Source: an uncultured Desulfobulbaceae bacterium
GTDB taxonomy: Bacteria; Desulfobacterota; Desulfobulbia; Desulfobulbales; Desulfobulbaceae
DNA length: 28,303 nt
Assembly: GCA_945787305.1 (NCBI GenBank)
Contig: CALZIH010000002.1
Location: 1 to 28,303, forward strand
Reading direction: 5' to 3'
Position numbers and translations under genes: made by a program. The notes beneath the pieces were generated by a model. That model was not told the DNA's origin and searched no databases. It saw only the letters and a program-made list of their open reading frames with translations. This document shows, in pieces, positions 8,075 through 17,253 of this stretch (the stretch's first letter is position 1; every line of letters begins with the position of its first letter).

Positions 8075-9109
8075 TTGCTTTCCATCCCTCAAACCTCCCT
8101 TCTTGTTATCCCGATATTTATTCCCCATGAGGGATGTCCGCATAGTTGTGTGTTTTGCAACCAGCATCGGATCAGCGGGGTGGAGGGAAAACCTATATCA
8201 GGGGGTGATGTCGGTCGGATCATTCAAACCTGGCTTGAGCGGGGCCGAAAGAAAAAACCATCTCAGGTACAGGTGGCTTTTTATGGAGGCAGCTTCACCG
8301 CTCTTCCCGATAACCGCCAGCAAGAGTTACTGGTTGCTGTCGCCCCTTTTATCCGTAGCGGCGAGGTGCAGGCCATTCGTCTCTCCACCCGACCGGATTA
8401 TATCGATACCGACCGTGTTCACTTTCTCCAGGAGCATCATGTCAACATCGTTGAACTGGGTGTCCAGTCCCTTGATGACCGAGTGTTGCTGTTGAGTCTG
8501 CGTGGCCACCTGGTGGAAGATGTTGAACATGCCTCATCTCTTCTGCGTTCAGCGGGTATCACTCTGGGGGTGCAGTTGATGCTTGGTCTACCGGGCCAGG
8601 ATTTTACCAGCCTACGCAAGACAATTGGTCCAGTGATTGCCCTGGCCCCGGATTTTGTTCGCATCTATCCGGTTCTTGTGGTTGCCGGCAGCGCTCTTGA
8701 GCGGCGATACCGGTGCGGTGAGTACCGGCCACTATCGCTTTCACTGGCCGTATTGCAAGCGGCGTGGATGAAAAAAAAGTTCGCGGTAGCCGGAATCCGG
8801 GTGGTACGGATGGGCTTGCAACCTGGGCCGGAGCTGGAACGATCGCTGGTGGCCGGGCCCTATCATCCTGCTTTTGGAGAGTTGGTCAATTCCCGACTCA
8901 TGCTCCAGCAAACGAGAAAACTGCTCGGTCTGACCCGGCTCGGTCAGCAAGTAGAAATTTGTATTTCTGATCGTGATCAATCCGTTTTCAGGGGAATGCA
9001 CTCGGCAAACATTCACCGGTTGACCAGGCTTGGACTCTCTGATAGGTTCATACTTAAAACCGATCCCGAGCAACCCCGTGGCACTGTGCAACTCGCCTCT
9101 GAAAACTAA
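8075..9109 (+). CDS. radical SAM protein, Elp3/YhcC-like (the type found beside rnc)
   Basis: The 344-residue product starts with IPIFIPHEGCPHSCVFCNQ. This gives the cluster CX3CX2C that binds the SAM-cleaving [4Fe-4S] centre, and the surrounding pattern is that of the Elp3-like radical SAM proteins seen between rnc and smc in Firmicutes. Further family marks are VAFYGGSFTALP (SAM-binding GGE-like strand), RLSTRPDYI, VELGVQSLDDRVL and QLMLGLPGQ. The substrate is unknown, with tRNA modification a possibility by analogy to Elp3. No acetyltransferase domain is evident. The start is a TTG without a Shine-Dalgarno. No ATG exists in frame before the Cys motif, so the exact start is uncertain. Confidence 0.85.
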   Translation: MLSIPQTSLLVIPIFIPHEGCPHSCVFCNQHRISGVEGKPISGGDVGRIIQTWLERGRKKKPSQVQVAFYGGSFTALPDNRQQELLVAVAPFIRSGEVQAIRLSTRPDYIDTDRVHFLQEHHVNIVELGVQSLDDRVLLLSLRGHLVEDVEHASSLLRSAGITLGVQLMLGLPGQDFTSLRKTIGPVIALAPDFVRIYPVLVVAGSALERRYRCGEYRPLSLSLAVLQAAWMKKKFAVAGIRVVRMGLQPGPELERSLVAGPYHPAFGELVNSRLMLQQTRKLLGLTRLGQQVEICISDRDQSVFRGMHSANIHRLTRLGLSDRFILKTDPEQPRGTVQLASEN

Positions 9110-9133
9110 CCCCTAAACTCAGACCTCTCATTC

Positions 9134-11107
9134 ATGCTCAGTATCAATAACCTCAGCCTCCAGTATGGGGCCAAACATGTTTTTCGTGATGTTTCCACCC
9201 AGGTCCATACCGGTGAACGTATAGGTCTGGTCGGTGTTAACGGAACCGGTAAATCGACCCTGTTAAAAATTATGTGCGCTCAGCAGGAGACCGACCCCGG
9301 TATCGTCAGTCGTGCCTCTTGGTTTACAGTGGCCTATCTTCCCCAGGAAATCACTATTGAGCTGGGCAACCGCAGTCTATATGGCGAGGCGGAATCGGCC
9401 TTTGATGATATCCTGGCCCGGCAGCAGGAACTTGAACATATCGGCGAGCAGCTTGCCGATCTTGAACAGGATGATCCGAAGGTGGATGAATTGCTTGATC
9501 GTCAGGGAGAGCTGCAACATATGCTGGAAGGCCAGGACGTGTTTCGCATGCGTCCCGAGATTGAAAAGATTCTCTTTGGCCTGGGGTTTTCTGCCGCTGA
9601 CCTGGAACTGCCGGTAGCCTCTTTTTCCGGTGGCTGGATAATGCGGTTGTTGCTGGCAAAACTTCTTTTGCAAAAACCAGCCCTTTTGCTGCTTGATGAG
9701 CCCACCAACCATCTTGATCTTGATTCCCTGACCTGGCTGGAAGACTTCCTGCAGCAATATCAGGGGGCGATGATTATTATCTCCCATGATCGTTCGTTTC
9801 TTGATCGGGTGACGACGCTGACCTGGGAGTTGAGCCTTGGTCGTTTGACGGTCTATAAAGGCAATTATTCCCATTTTCTGGTGGAAAAAGAGCAACGGAT
9901 GGAGCTGGAGCGGGCAGCCTATAATAACCAGCAGGCGATGATCAAACAGACCGAGCGGTTCATTACCCGTTTCCGTTCCAAATCCACCAAGGCACGCCAG
10001 GTACAGAGTCGGGTCAAACAGCTGGAAAAATTGGAGCGGATCGAGTTGTCTGAAACCGAACGGTCTGTCCGTTTTTCTTTCCCGCCGGCAGCTGCTTCAG
10101 GTAGGGATGTGTTGACCCTGAAGGGCTTGCGCAAGGATTTTGCAGAGAAATCAGTCTTTGCAGACTTGAATCTTTCATTGCAGCGGGGTGACAAGATAGC
10201 GGTTGTCGGTGTCAACGGGGCCGGCAAATCAACCCTGTTGAAAATACTTGCCGGACTGGAACCGGCAGAGGGAGAATTCCATCTGGGGCATAATGTAGTC
10301 CTGTCCTATTTCGGTCAGCATCAGGCCCAGGAGCTTGCCGGAGGCCAGAGTTTACTGGATACGGTCTATCATGCGGCCCAGGACTTGACCATCACCCAGG
10401 TGCGTTCCCTGCTGGGCGCATTTCTTTTTACCGGTGATGAAGTAGAGAAAAAGGTGCAGGTCCTCTCCGGCGGGGAAAAAAGCCGGGTTGCCTTGGCGAA
10501 GATGTTGGTTCGGCCTGCCAACCTGATGCTGTTGGACGAGCCCACCAATCATTTGGATATCAGCTCCCAGGAAGTGCTGCAGGAGGCCATGGCCCAGTAC
10601 GAGGGGACCATTATCGTCGTTTCCCATAACCGTTTTTTTGTCGATTCGTTTATCAACAAAGTACTGGAAATCCGAGACGGCAAGGGTACGCTGTTTGAAG
10701 GCAATGTCGATGATTATCTCGCCCAACGTAAACGGGACGAGGAGCGGAAGGACGAAGTGCAGACTCCGCAGCAGGATAACGAGGTGTCAGCCGGACCGGA
10801 TAAGCCCGCAGATAAAAAAGGCCAGCGCCGGGCCCGGGCTCAAGCCAGGCAGCAGTTGCATTTTAAAATGGGACCATGGAAAAAGAAAAGCGCGGCTGCA
10901 GAAAAAGAGATAGAACAGCATGAGGCGCGTAAGGCAGAGCTTGAACAGTTAATGGCCGACCCTGAGCTGTATGGCGACCAGGAACGCTGGTCTGCGACCA
11001 GTAAAGAATACAGTCAAATAGAGCGGCACCTCGAGCGTGCGTACCAAAAATGGGAAGAAGCCCAGGAAAAAATTGAGGCCATTGAGCATGAATGCGCTGA
11101 TAATTGA
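9134..11107 (+). CDS. ABC-F family ATPase (Uup/YheS-like)
   Basis: This soluble tandem ABC ATPase has no membrane domain. ABC-F proteins act on the ribosome, in translation or antibiotic protection. In the 657-residue product the first cassette has Walker A GVNGTGKST (34-42), a variant signature FSGGW (164-168) and LLDEPTNHLDL. The interdomain linker, rich in Arg, Lys and Gln, follows at about 275-305. The second cassette has GVNGAGKST, LSGGEKSR and LLDEPTNHLD. A charged C-terminal extension with a basic segment and a coiled coil (about 540-655) resembles Uup and YheS. The ATG lacks a visible Shine-Dalgarno and lies 24 bases after the radical SAM gene in a pyrimidine-rich spacer. The specific ribosomal role cannot be inferred. 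Confidence 0.92.
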   Translation: MLSINNLSLQYGAKHVFRDVSTQVHTGERIGLVGVNGTGKSTLLKIMCAQQETDPGIVSRASWFTVAYLPQEITIELGNRSLYGEAESAFDDILARQQELEHIGEQLADLEQDDPKVDELLDRQGELQHMLEGQDVFRMRPEIEKILFGLGFSAADLELPVASFSGGWIMRLLLAKLLLQKPALLLLDEPTNHLDLDSLTWLEDFLQQYQGAMIIISHDRSFLDRVTTLTWELSLGRLTVYKGNYSHFLVEKEQRMELERAAYNNQQAMIKQTERFITRFRSKSTKARQVQSRVKQLEKLERIELSETERSVRFSFPPAAASGRDVLTLKGLRKDFAEKSVFADLNLSLQRGDKIAVVGVNGAGKSTLLKILAGLEPAEGEFHLGHNVVLSYFGQHQAQELAGGQSLLDTVYHAAQDLTITQVRSLLGAFLFTGDEVEKKVQVLSGGEKSRVALAKMLVRPANLMLLDEPTNHLDISSQEVLQEAMAQYEGTIIVVSHNRFFVDSFINKVLEIRDGKGTLFEGNVDDYLAQRKRDEERKDEVQTPQQDNEVSAGPDKPADKKGQRRARAQARQQLHFKMGPWKKKSAAAEKEIEQHEARKAELEQLMADPELYGDQERWSATSKEYSQIERHLERAYQKWEEAQEKIEAIEHECADN

Positions 11108-11127
11108 GACGGCAAGGAGATGGAAGA

Positions 11128-12849
11128 ATGAAGAAGATTGGGTTGCTGTTGATCGCTGTAGTTCTCATTGCGGCGGGCGGCGCATATGTATTGTTACGCA
11201 CTCCGGGAACACCAGCCGATAGCGGATTCGCTGAACACCTACCTGCTGATACCCTGGTAACCCTTAGTATAAGGGACCTGGACGGGTTGACTGACCTTTT
11301 TCCCGGGACCGCTCTTGGCCATTTTCTCTCAAAAGAAACCATGGCTGGGATGCTGCTCGATTTACAGGTGAAGCCGGAGCATATCCTCAGCTATGAAAAG
11401 AGCTATGACGAATTATTTTCAGTGCTCCAGCACCCCGCTTTTCGTATGGTCTTTGGTGACGACGTCGATGTCGCCTTTCTTCCCTTTGAGAGCGAAAGCG
11501 TTGCCGAAAATCCGCAGCAGGCCCTTGAAAGCACACTTGTTGTCCTGGCAACGACCTCATCCTCCAAGGCCCTGGAGACCTTTGCCCGTGCCTTGTTGCA
11601 AAAGGACGTCAGCGAGTTCACACGCGGTGAACTCACGTTGACCAGGATTCGGCTGGACTCCGGTGGTTATATTTATGCATATACAAAGGGCAGTCGTCTT
11701 CTCCTTGCCCTTGATCCAGCTGTTATTGAACAGTGCGTAGCGGCCAGTGTTTCGGGGCATTCTCTGCTGCAGGAGGAGAATTTTATCAATGCCTCTACGT
11801 TTTGGCAGGAATCTTCCCTTGCCAAAACATACAGCCGGGGATTTGTCCAGCTTGATCGGATACAACCGTATCTGCTTGCTTCAGGGGATGAGGAACTCAA
11901 AAAAGGAGGCCGATATCTGCAGGGCATGGAATATGTCGCCTCCGCCGGTGGACGGTATGAGGACGGCTGGAAAGTCAAGTACAGTTGCGAGTATACCTAT
12001 GATTCGCTTGATTCGGCAGTCCGCGAGCTGGTTGACTCGGTAAGTAAACAGAACCCCACCCTCCACCTGCTCGGAGAAAATCCATTACTCTATAGCTGGT
12101 CTTCAAGTCTCGGCGCTTCAGCACTGTTGGAAACCCTGTCGGCAAGTGATGCCAAGGGGTATAACGATCTTGACAGTGAGCTCCAAAAGGAGCTTGGTGT
12201 TTCTTTGGAAACGGTTGTACAGGCCTTTGGGCCTCAGTATGGCGGAGTGCTGAAGAAAATCATCCAGAATGGGTTGTTTCCTCTGCCAAAGGCTGTATTT
12301 TTTATTCAGGTACGAAATCGTCAGGTTGCAGAGGGGTTGCTTGTCAAGCTCCGCCAAAAGATCGCCTCCCGCGGTATGGCAGGTGAACAGCAGGAGCAGA
12401 TCGGCCCGTATACCATTTATTCCTGGAGTTTGTTGCCAGGCGAGGCCACCCAGCCTGCAATTGTGTTAACGGAAGATATGTTGTATCTGGCAAACGGCGT
12501 GGCGAACCTCAAACAGGTCCTGACCAACGAACAGGAGGTTTCTCGGGTGCCGGAATCTGTAGCCGACAACCTTGAAGCAACCCTGTCTGACGGTGTTCAG
12601 ACAGCCAATAATGGTGTTGTTGTTGCCTGGCCTGCCCGTTTTGCCGCCCAGGTGCAGGGAGCGGCCGACTGGCTGGCCAGTATGGTTTCCGCTTCACGCG
12701 GGGGTTCTATAACTGTTGTAAAGGATGAACTCCTCGTTTTGCTGCAGTCTGCCGAGGTCGCCGTTTTTGTTTCAGATCTTTTTCAAGATCGTGCTGAGGC
12801 CACGGTGAGCATTAAGGTCAAACCGGATAACCAGGCTGTTGGACAATGA
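11128..12849 (+). CDS. membrane-anchored or exported protein of unknown function (DUF3352-like)
   Basis: The 573-residue product begins with a Lys-Lys pair and a hydrophobic helix (about 4-23), so it is exported or anchored with the bulk in the periplasm. The opening LPADTLVTLSIRDLDGL, the internal repeats of short alpha/beta units, and late phrases such as LYLANGVANLKQVL resemble the DUF3352 type of large exported proteins, whose function is not known. That assignment is from memory of the pattern, not a search. The ATG at 11128 has AAGGAGA 7 bases upstream. A start at 11104 overlapping the ABC-F stop is less likely. The gap to the ABC-F gene is 20 bases, suggesting co-transcription. Confidence 0.75.
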   Translation: MKKIGLLLIAVVLIAAGGAYVLLRTPGTPADSGFAEHLPADTLVTLSIRDLDGLTDLFPGTALGHFLSKETMAGMLLDLQVKPEHILSYEKSYDELFSVLQHPAFRMVFGDDVDVAFLPFESESVAENPQQALESTLVVLATTSSSKALETFARALLQKDVSEFTRGELTLTRIRLDSGGYIYAYTKGSRLLLALDPAVIEQCVAASVSGHSLLQEENFINASTFWQESSLAKTYSRGFVQLDRIQPYLLASGDEELKKGGRYLQGMEYVASAGGRYEDGWKVKYSCEYTYDSLDSAVRELVDSVSKQNPTLHLLGENPLLYSWSSSLGASALLETLSASDAKGYNDLDSELQKELGVSLETVVQAFGPQYGGVLKKIIQNGLFPLPKAVFFIQVRNRQVAEGLLVKLRQKIASRGMAGEQQEQIGPYTIYSWSLLPGEATQPAIVLTEDMLYLANGVANLKQVLTNEQEVSRVPESVADNLEATLSDGVQTANNGVVVAWPARFAAQVQGAADWLASMVSASRGGSITVVKDELLVLLQSAEVAVFVSDLFQDRAEATVSIKVKPDNQAVGQ

Positions 12850-12954
12850 AAAATTGTTGCCCCGCAATGGGTTTAGGAGTAACAATAGCAAATTGTATTT
12901 TTGGGTACATTGTGCATTGTCGTAAGTAAAAACTAGGATAAACAGGAGTACTTT
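12850..12954 (+). promoter_or_regulatory. leader region of the ior operon with repeated ATTGT words
   Basis: This 105-base gap precedes iorA. The word ATTGT occurs at 12853, 12892, 12909 and 12916. With ACAAT at 12882 it forms the inverted repeat ACAAT-N5-ATTGT (12882-12896). No convincing -35/-10 pair was found. It is the only sizeable gap before the catabolic block, so the operon promoter and any operator are expected here. Only the repeats themselves are directly seen. Confidence 0.25.
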
Positions 12955-14769
12955 GTGGCTTTTGATGAAAATGACAACAAACTCTGGCTTTCGGGCAACG
13001 AAGCCATAGCCCTTGGCGCCTGGGAAGCAGGGATCAGGGTCGCCTCCGGGTATCCGGGAACACCGTCCACTGAGATCATGGGTAACCTGGTTAAATATGA
13101 CGGCGTGTACGGTGAGTGGGCACCCAATGAAAAGGTCGGGCTGGAGGTGGCTATAGGCGCTTCCTTTGCCGGTGTGCGGGCCTTTGCCACCATGAAGCAT
13201 GTGGGCCTGAATGTGGCGGCGGATCCGTTGTTTACCGCTTCCTATACAGGCGGCCGGGGTGGATTGGTCGTGTTGACCGCCGATGACCCACAGATGCATA
13301 GTTCGCAAAATGAACAGGATAATCGTAACTATGCCTTTGCCGCTAAACTGCCCATGCTTGAGCCGTCTGATCCGGCCGAGGCCAAGTCAATGATGCGTAC
13401 TGCCTGTGAGCTGTCGGAGCAACTCGACACCCCGGTACTTTTTCGGATTACTACCCGGGTGGCTCATGTAAAGGGTGTGGTCAAAAAAGGGGAGCCGGTT
13501 GCTCCAGCCACGGCCAGCATTGAAAAGATGCCGGCCAAGTTTGTCATGCTGCCCGGCAATGCCCGTATGCGGCGTGTTGAGGTGGAAAAACGTATGGCCG
13601 CTGCCCGCGAACTTGCGGAAACACTAGCCGAAAACCGGGTGGAAGAGGGAAGCGGTTCCCGTGGTTTTATCTGTTCCGGTACCCCCTATAATTATGTCAA
13701 AGAGGCCTTTCCCGACGCCCCGGTGCTTAAACTGGGCATGGTCTGGCCGTTGCCGGAGCAGATGATTCGCGATTTTGCAGCGTCCGTCGACGAGCTGGTT
13801 GTGGTTGAAGAGCTTGATCCTTTTCTCGAGACCCACATCAAGGCCATGGGGATCGACTGCCGCGGTAAAGACCTGATCCCTAACCAGGGGGAGTTGAATT
13901 CGTTTATTGTCCGTAAATCGGTGCAGCCCGACTCGGTTGGTGAGTTGTTTGCCCCGTTGGAGTTGCCCATGCGGCCTCCAAATATGTGCGCCGGTTGTCC
14001 CCATCGCGGCATTTTTTATGGACTGTCCCGGATGAAAGACGTTTTTGTTTCCGGTGATATCGGCTGCTATACCCTGGGTTTTCTACCGCCCCTTTCGGCC
14101 ATGGATGCCTGTGTCTGTATGGGAGCTTCCGTGACCATAGCCCATGGCATGAGTAAGGCACTGGGTAAGGAAGGCGAGGGCAAGTTGGTTGCTGTTCTTG
14201 GCGATTCCACCTTTATGCATTCCGGTATCACCGGGCTGCTGAACACAGTCTATAATGAATCCTATGCCACCGTGATTATCCTCGATAACCGGACCACCGC
14301 CATGACCGGGCATCAGGAGAATCCAGCTTCCGGGAAGACCATCAAGGGCGAACCGGCCAATGCAATAGATTTGGAAAAGCTTTGTCAGTCCCTTGGGGTG
14401 CCAAGGGTGGTCGTGGTCAATCCCCACGAGGTCAATGCAACCCGCAAAGTATTGAAAGAAGAAATTGCCTCCACCGAACCTTCAGTGATAATCAGCCGGG
14501 CACCCTGTGTCCTGTTGCCGGAAGTGGTTAAGGCGAAAAAGCCGGTCTATTTCACCAATCTGGAAAACTGTACCGGCTGTACGTCCTGCGTGCGCCTGGG
14601 CTGTCCGGCCATAAGCTGGCATCCGTTGACGCCGGAGCAGGCTGTGGAGCGGGGATATAAAGAGAAACAAAAGGGTCATGCCATGATTACCGAAGTGCAG
14701 TGTAATGGCTGTGGCCAATGCGCTGAACTCTGTAAGTTTGATGCGATAGGCAAACGGGAGGGGAACTGA
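12955..14769 (+). CDS. iorA: indolepyruvate:ferredoxin oxidoreductase, alpha subunit
   Basis: IorA with IorB oxidatively decarboxylates aryl 2-oxo acids (indolepyruvate, phenylpyruvate) to aryl-acetyl-CoA and reduces ferredoxin; the enzyme is cytoplasmic and oxygen-sensitive. The 604-residue product has the N-terminal pyrimidine-binding domain (GYPGTPSTEI, GEWAPNEKVGLEVAIGAS) and the motif CAGCPHRG. The thiamine-diphosphate site runs from GDSTFMHSG (416-424) through the downstream DNRTTAMTGHQ. Two C-terminal [4Fe-4S] motifs begin at C539 (CTGCTSC) and C583 (CNGCGQC). The GTG start has AGGAG 6 bases upstream. Its TGA overlaps the ATG of iorB by one base, implying translational coupling. Confidence 0.96.
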   Translation: MAFDENDNKLWLSGNEAIALGAWEAGIRVASGYPGTPSTEIMGNLVKYDGVYGEWAPNEKVGLEVAIGASFAGVRAFATMKHVGLNVAADPLFTASYTGGRGGLVVLTADDPQMHSSQNEQDNRNYAFAAKLPMLEPSDPAEAKSMMRTACELSEQLDTPVLFRITTRVAHVKGVVKKGEPVAPATASIEKMPAKFVMLPGNARMRRVEVEKRMAAARELAETLAENRVEEGSGSRGFICSGTPYNYVKEAFPDAPVLKLGMVWPLPEQMIRDFAASVDELVVVEELDPFLETHIKAMGIDCRGKDLIPNQGELNSFIVRKSVQPDSVGELFAPLELPMRPPNMCAGCPHRGIFYGLSRMKDVFVSGDIGCYTLGFLPPLSAMDACVCMGASVTIAHGMSKALGKEGEGKLVAVLGDSTFMHSGITGLLNTVYNESYATVIILDNRTTAMTGHQENPASGKTIKGEPANAIDLEKLCQSLGVPRVVVVNPHEVNATRKVLKEEIASTEPSVIISRAPCVLLPEVVKAKKPVYFTNLENCTGCTSCVRLGCPAISWHPLTPEQAVERGYKEKQKGHAMITEVQCNGCGQCAELCKFDAIGKREGN

Positions 14770-15353
14770 TGAGGCAAAGTGGAAATATTCTCTTCTCCGG
14801 AGTAGGCGGCCAGGGCATTCTGCTGGCCAGTGAGTTGACGGCTTATGCCCAGCTGGAGGCCGGTTTTGATGTGAAAAAAAGCGAAGTTCACGGCATGGCC
14901 CAGCGGGGCGGATCGGTTGAGGCCCATCTGCGTTATGGAGAGCGGATCTACTCGCCCTTGATCGAGCCGGGCAAGGCAGACATCCTGGTGGCCTTTGAAA
15001 TTTTAGAGGCGGTTCGTTATCTGCCCTATCTGCACAGAGACAGTGCCGTGGTGGTCAATACCCAGAAGATTCTGCCCCCGGCGGTTGCCCAGGGCAAGAT
15101 GGAGTATCCTGAAAATATCCTTGACGAGCTGACCTCACGCGGGATCAATGTGGTGGCCATCGACGCTTTTGCAGTGGCAAAAGAGGTTGGTGAATTACGA
15201 ACGGCAAACGTTGCCATGGTAGGTGCCATGTCCAATTTTCTTGCGGTTGGCCCCCATGCCTTTCTCGATGTGATCGACACAAAGGTAAAGCCCGCCTTCC
15301 GTGAGGTGAACAAAAAGGCGTTTGAGGCCGGCAGGAAACTTGTCTATAGTTAA
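14769..15353 (+). CDS. iorB: indolepyruvate:ferredoxin oxidoreductase, beta subunit
   Basis: The 194-residue product is the gamma-type (POR_N-partner) subunit of the 2-oxoacid:ferredoxin oxidoreductase family. The hallmark GVGGQGILLAS is at the N-terminus (about 11-21), followed by SEVHGMAQRGGSVEAHLRYG. The length matches IorB. The start overlaps the iorA stop as TGATG, so the two subunits are made in a coupled way. A phenylacetate-CoA ligase gene follows after 62 bases without a terminator. Confidence 0.95.
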   Translation: MRQSGNILFSGVGGQGILLASELTAYAQLEAGFDVKKSEVHGMAQRGGSVEAHLRYGERIYSPLIEPGKADILVAFEILEAVRYLPYLHRDSAVVVNTQKILPPAVAQGKMEYPENILDELTSRGINVVAIDAFAVAKEVGELRTANVAMVGAMSNFLAVGPHAFLDVIDTKVKPAFREVNKKAFEAGRKLVYS

Positions 15354-15415
15354 CCCCCTTGTTGGTCAAGAAGATGTTTAGGGTAACTTGAGAAATACAG
15401 GGATATGAGGAATAT

Positions 15416-16717
15416 ATGATGCGGGTGGAAGAGATAGAGGCATTACCGCGGGTCGGCTTGGAGTCCATCCAGCTCAAACGTCTACAGCGCCTGGTGCATC
15501 GGGTCTATGAAACCGTTGCTCCATACCGGGCAAAAATGGACGAAGCCGGAGTCAAGCCTGCTGATATCCAGTCGCTGGCAGACTTGAGGAAACTGCCGTT
15601 TACAACTAAGGATGATCTGCGGGACAACTATCCTTTTGGTTTATTTACGGTGCCGATGGAAGAGGTGGTCCGGGTACATGCCTCATCCGGAACAACCGGA
15701 AAACCCACCGTGGTTGGTTACACCAAGGGTGATATCGCCATGTGGGCCTCGGTGATGGCCAGGGCTCTGGCCATGGCCGGGGTGACCAAGGGCGATATGG
15801 TGCATAATGCCTATGGGTATGGTCTGTTCACCGGTGGCCTTGGCGCCCATTACGGGGTCGAGGCGCTGGGCGCGACTGTCATTCCTGTCTCGGGCGGCAA
15901 TACCAAGAGGCAGATCACCATTATGCGTGATTTCGGCTCTACGGTACTGTTAGCCACTCCTTCCTATGCCCTCAATCTGGCCGATGCCATGATTGACGTG
16001 GGCGTCGATCCGGAAGAACTCAAGCTGCGGGTCGGTATTCATGGTGCCGAGCCCTGGAGTGAGAACATGCGTGAGGAGGTGGAGCGCAAACTTGGCATCA
16101 AGGCTGTTGATATATACGGTTTATCGGAGGTCATCGGTCCGGGCGTTTCAATGGAGTGCCTGGAGACCGATCGCGGTATGCATATTCTGGAAGATCATTT
16201 CCTGCCGGAGATTGTCGATCCGGACACCTTTGAACCCCTTCCCTATGGCGAATCCGGTGAGCTGGTTTTCACCACTCTGACCAAGGAGGCCTTTCCGATT
16301 ATCCGCTACCGGACCAAGGATATCTCCCGCCTCATTGCCGAGCCCTGCAGGTGCGGGCGGACTCTGGTCAGGATGGAAAAGGTGACCGGTCGTACCGATG
16401 ACATGCTCATTATCCGCGGGGTCAATGTCTTCCCCTCCCAGGTGGAGCATGTGCTCATGGGAATCGAAGGGGTTGAACCCCATTATCAGATCGAGGTCAA
16501 CCGTCAGGGGAACCTCGATACCATGGACATATTGGTTGAAGTCAGCGACAAGGTTTTTTCCGATGAAATCAAAGTCCTTGAAAATCTCACCAAAAAAATC
16601 CAGGTTGAGATAAAAGACCTGCTCGGTGTTACCTGTAAGGTGAAACTGGTAGAACCCCGTACCATCCAGCGTTCTGAAGGAAAGGCGCAACGGGTCATTG
16701 ATAACCGTAAATTATAA
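15416..16717 (+). CDS. paaK: phenylacetate-CoA ligase (AMP-forming), first copy
   Basis: This ANL-superfamily enzyme couples phenylacetate or a related aryl acid, ATP and CoA to give the acyl-CoA, AMP and PPi. The 433-residue product has the P-loop VHASSGTTGKPTVVGY (SSGTTGK at 90-96), YGLSE (234-238), a Cys pair EPCRCGRTL and GRTDDMLIIRGVNVFPSQVE, the hinge and C-terminal core of PaaK. The length is typical (about 430-440). Two ATGs lie in tandem at 15416 and 15419, with GAGG just upstream. The position after iorAB suggests it handles the aryl-acetyl-CoA made by IorAB. Direction in the cell cannot be told from sequence. Confidence 0.93.
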   Translation: MMRVEEIEALPRVGLESIQLKRLQRLVHRVYETVAPYRAKMDEAGVKPADIQSLADLRKLPFTTKDDLRDNYPFGLFTVPMEEVVRVHASSGTTGKPTVVGYTKGDIAMWASVMARALAMAGVTKGDMVHNAYGYGLFTGGLGAHYGVEALGATVIPVSGGNTKRQITIMRDFGSTVLLATPSYALNLADAMIDVGVDPEELKLRVGIHGAEPWSENMREEVERKLGIKAVDIYGLSEVIGPGVSMECLETDRGMHILEDHFLPEIVDPDTFEPLPYGESGELVFTTLTKEAFPIIRYRTKDISRLIAEPCRCGRTLVRMEKVTGRTDDMLIIRGVNVFPSQVEHVLMGIEGVEPHYQIEVNRQGNLDTMDILVEVSDKVFSDEIKVLENLTKKIQVEIKDLLGVTCKVKLVEPRTIQRSEGKAQRVIDNRKL

Positions 16718-16730
16718 GATTGAAACTCAA

Positions 16731-16774
16731 AACCCGGAATCCGGAACCTGAAACCCCGGAACCCGGTAACCGGA
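16731..16774. repeat. low-complexity CCCGGAA-type spacer
   Basis: Between paaK and the ACT gene the DNA is built from degenerate copies of a short word (AACCCGGAAT, CCGGAACCTG, AAACCCCGGAACCCGG, TAACCGG). It ends in the GGAGGGG that serves as Shine-Dalgarno for the ACT gene. It looks like a decayed short tandem repeat. No coding or folding role is evident. Confidence 0.5.
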
Positions 16775-16783
16775 GGGGTTGTC

Positions 16784-17215
16784 ATGCGTGTAGAACAGAT
16801 TGCTGTTTTTCTGGAAAATAAATCCGGCCGCCTGGCTGAGATTACAGGCGTCCTTGCTGAGAATGCAATCAATATCAGGGCGTTGTCTGTTGCCGATACT
16901 GCTGATTTCGGTATTCTTCGTCTTATTGTCGACAAGGTTGACCTTGCAAAAAAAATCCTCAAAGAGAACCATTTTACGGTCGGCAAGACCAATGTCATCG
17001 CCGTTGAGGTTCCCGATCAGGCTGGCGGCCTGGCCGGTGTCTTGAAGACCGTGGAAGCCGAAGGGCTGAATGTCGAGTATATGTATGCCTTTGTTAACAA
17101 GAGTGGAGAGAATGCTGTCTTGATTTTTCGTTTTGACGATATGGACAAGGCGATCAGCAGCCTGCAGACCGCAGGTTTTACAATCCTGTCCGGTGAGCAA
17201 GTGTGTGCACTGTAA
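16784..17215 (+). CDS. tandem ACT-domain protein
   Basis: The 143-residue product consists of two ACT domains, about 1-68 (EQIAVFLENKSGRLAEIT, NIRALSVADT) and about 70-140 (VIAVEVPDQAGGLAGVLK, NVEYMYAFV). ACT domains bind amino acids and control enzymes or transport. Small stand-alone double-ACT proteins commonly sit beside paaK/ior genes in anaerobes. No catalytic or DNA-binding domain is attached, so it is presumably a sensor acting on a neighbour; that is inference. The ATG has GGAGGGG upstream. livK follows after 38 bases. Confidence 0.88.
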   Translation: MRVEQIAVFLENKSGRLAEITGVLAENAINIRALSVADTADFGILRLIVDKVDLAKKILKENHFTVGKTNVIAVEVPDQAGGLAGVLKTVEAEGLNVEYMYAFVNKSGENAVLIFRFDDMDKAISSLQTAGFTILSGEQVCAL

Positions 17216-17253
17216 GCCACTCTATCCAATAACTGAGTAAAGGGGGAGAAAAG

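Noticed and set aside
11104..11127. Start of the DUF3352-like protein overlapping the ABC-F stop
   Set aside because: The ATG at 11128 has AAGGAGA upstream and gives a normal Lys-Lys hydrophobic signal start.
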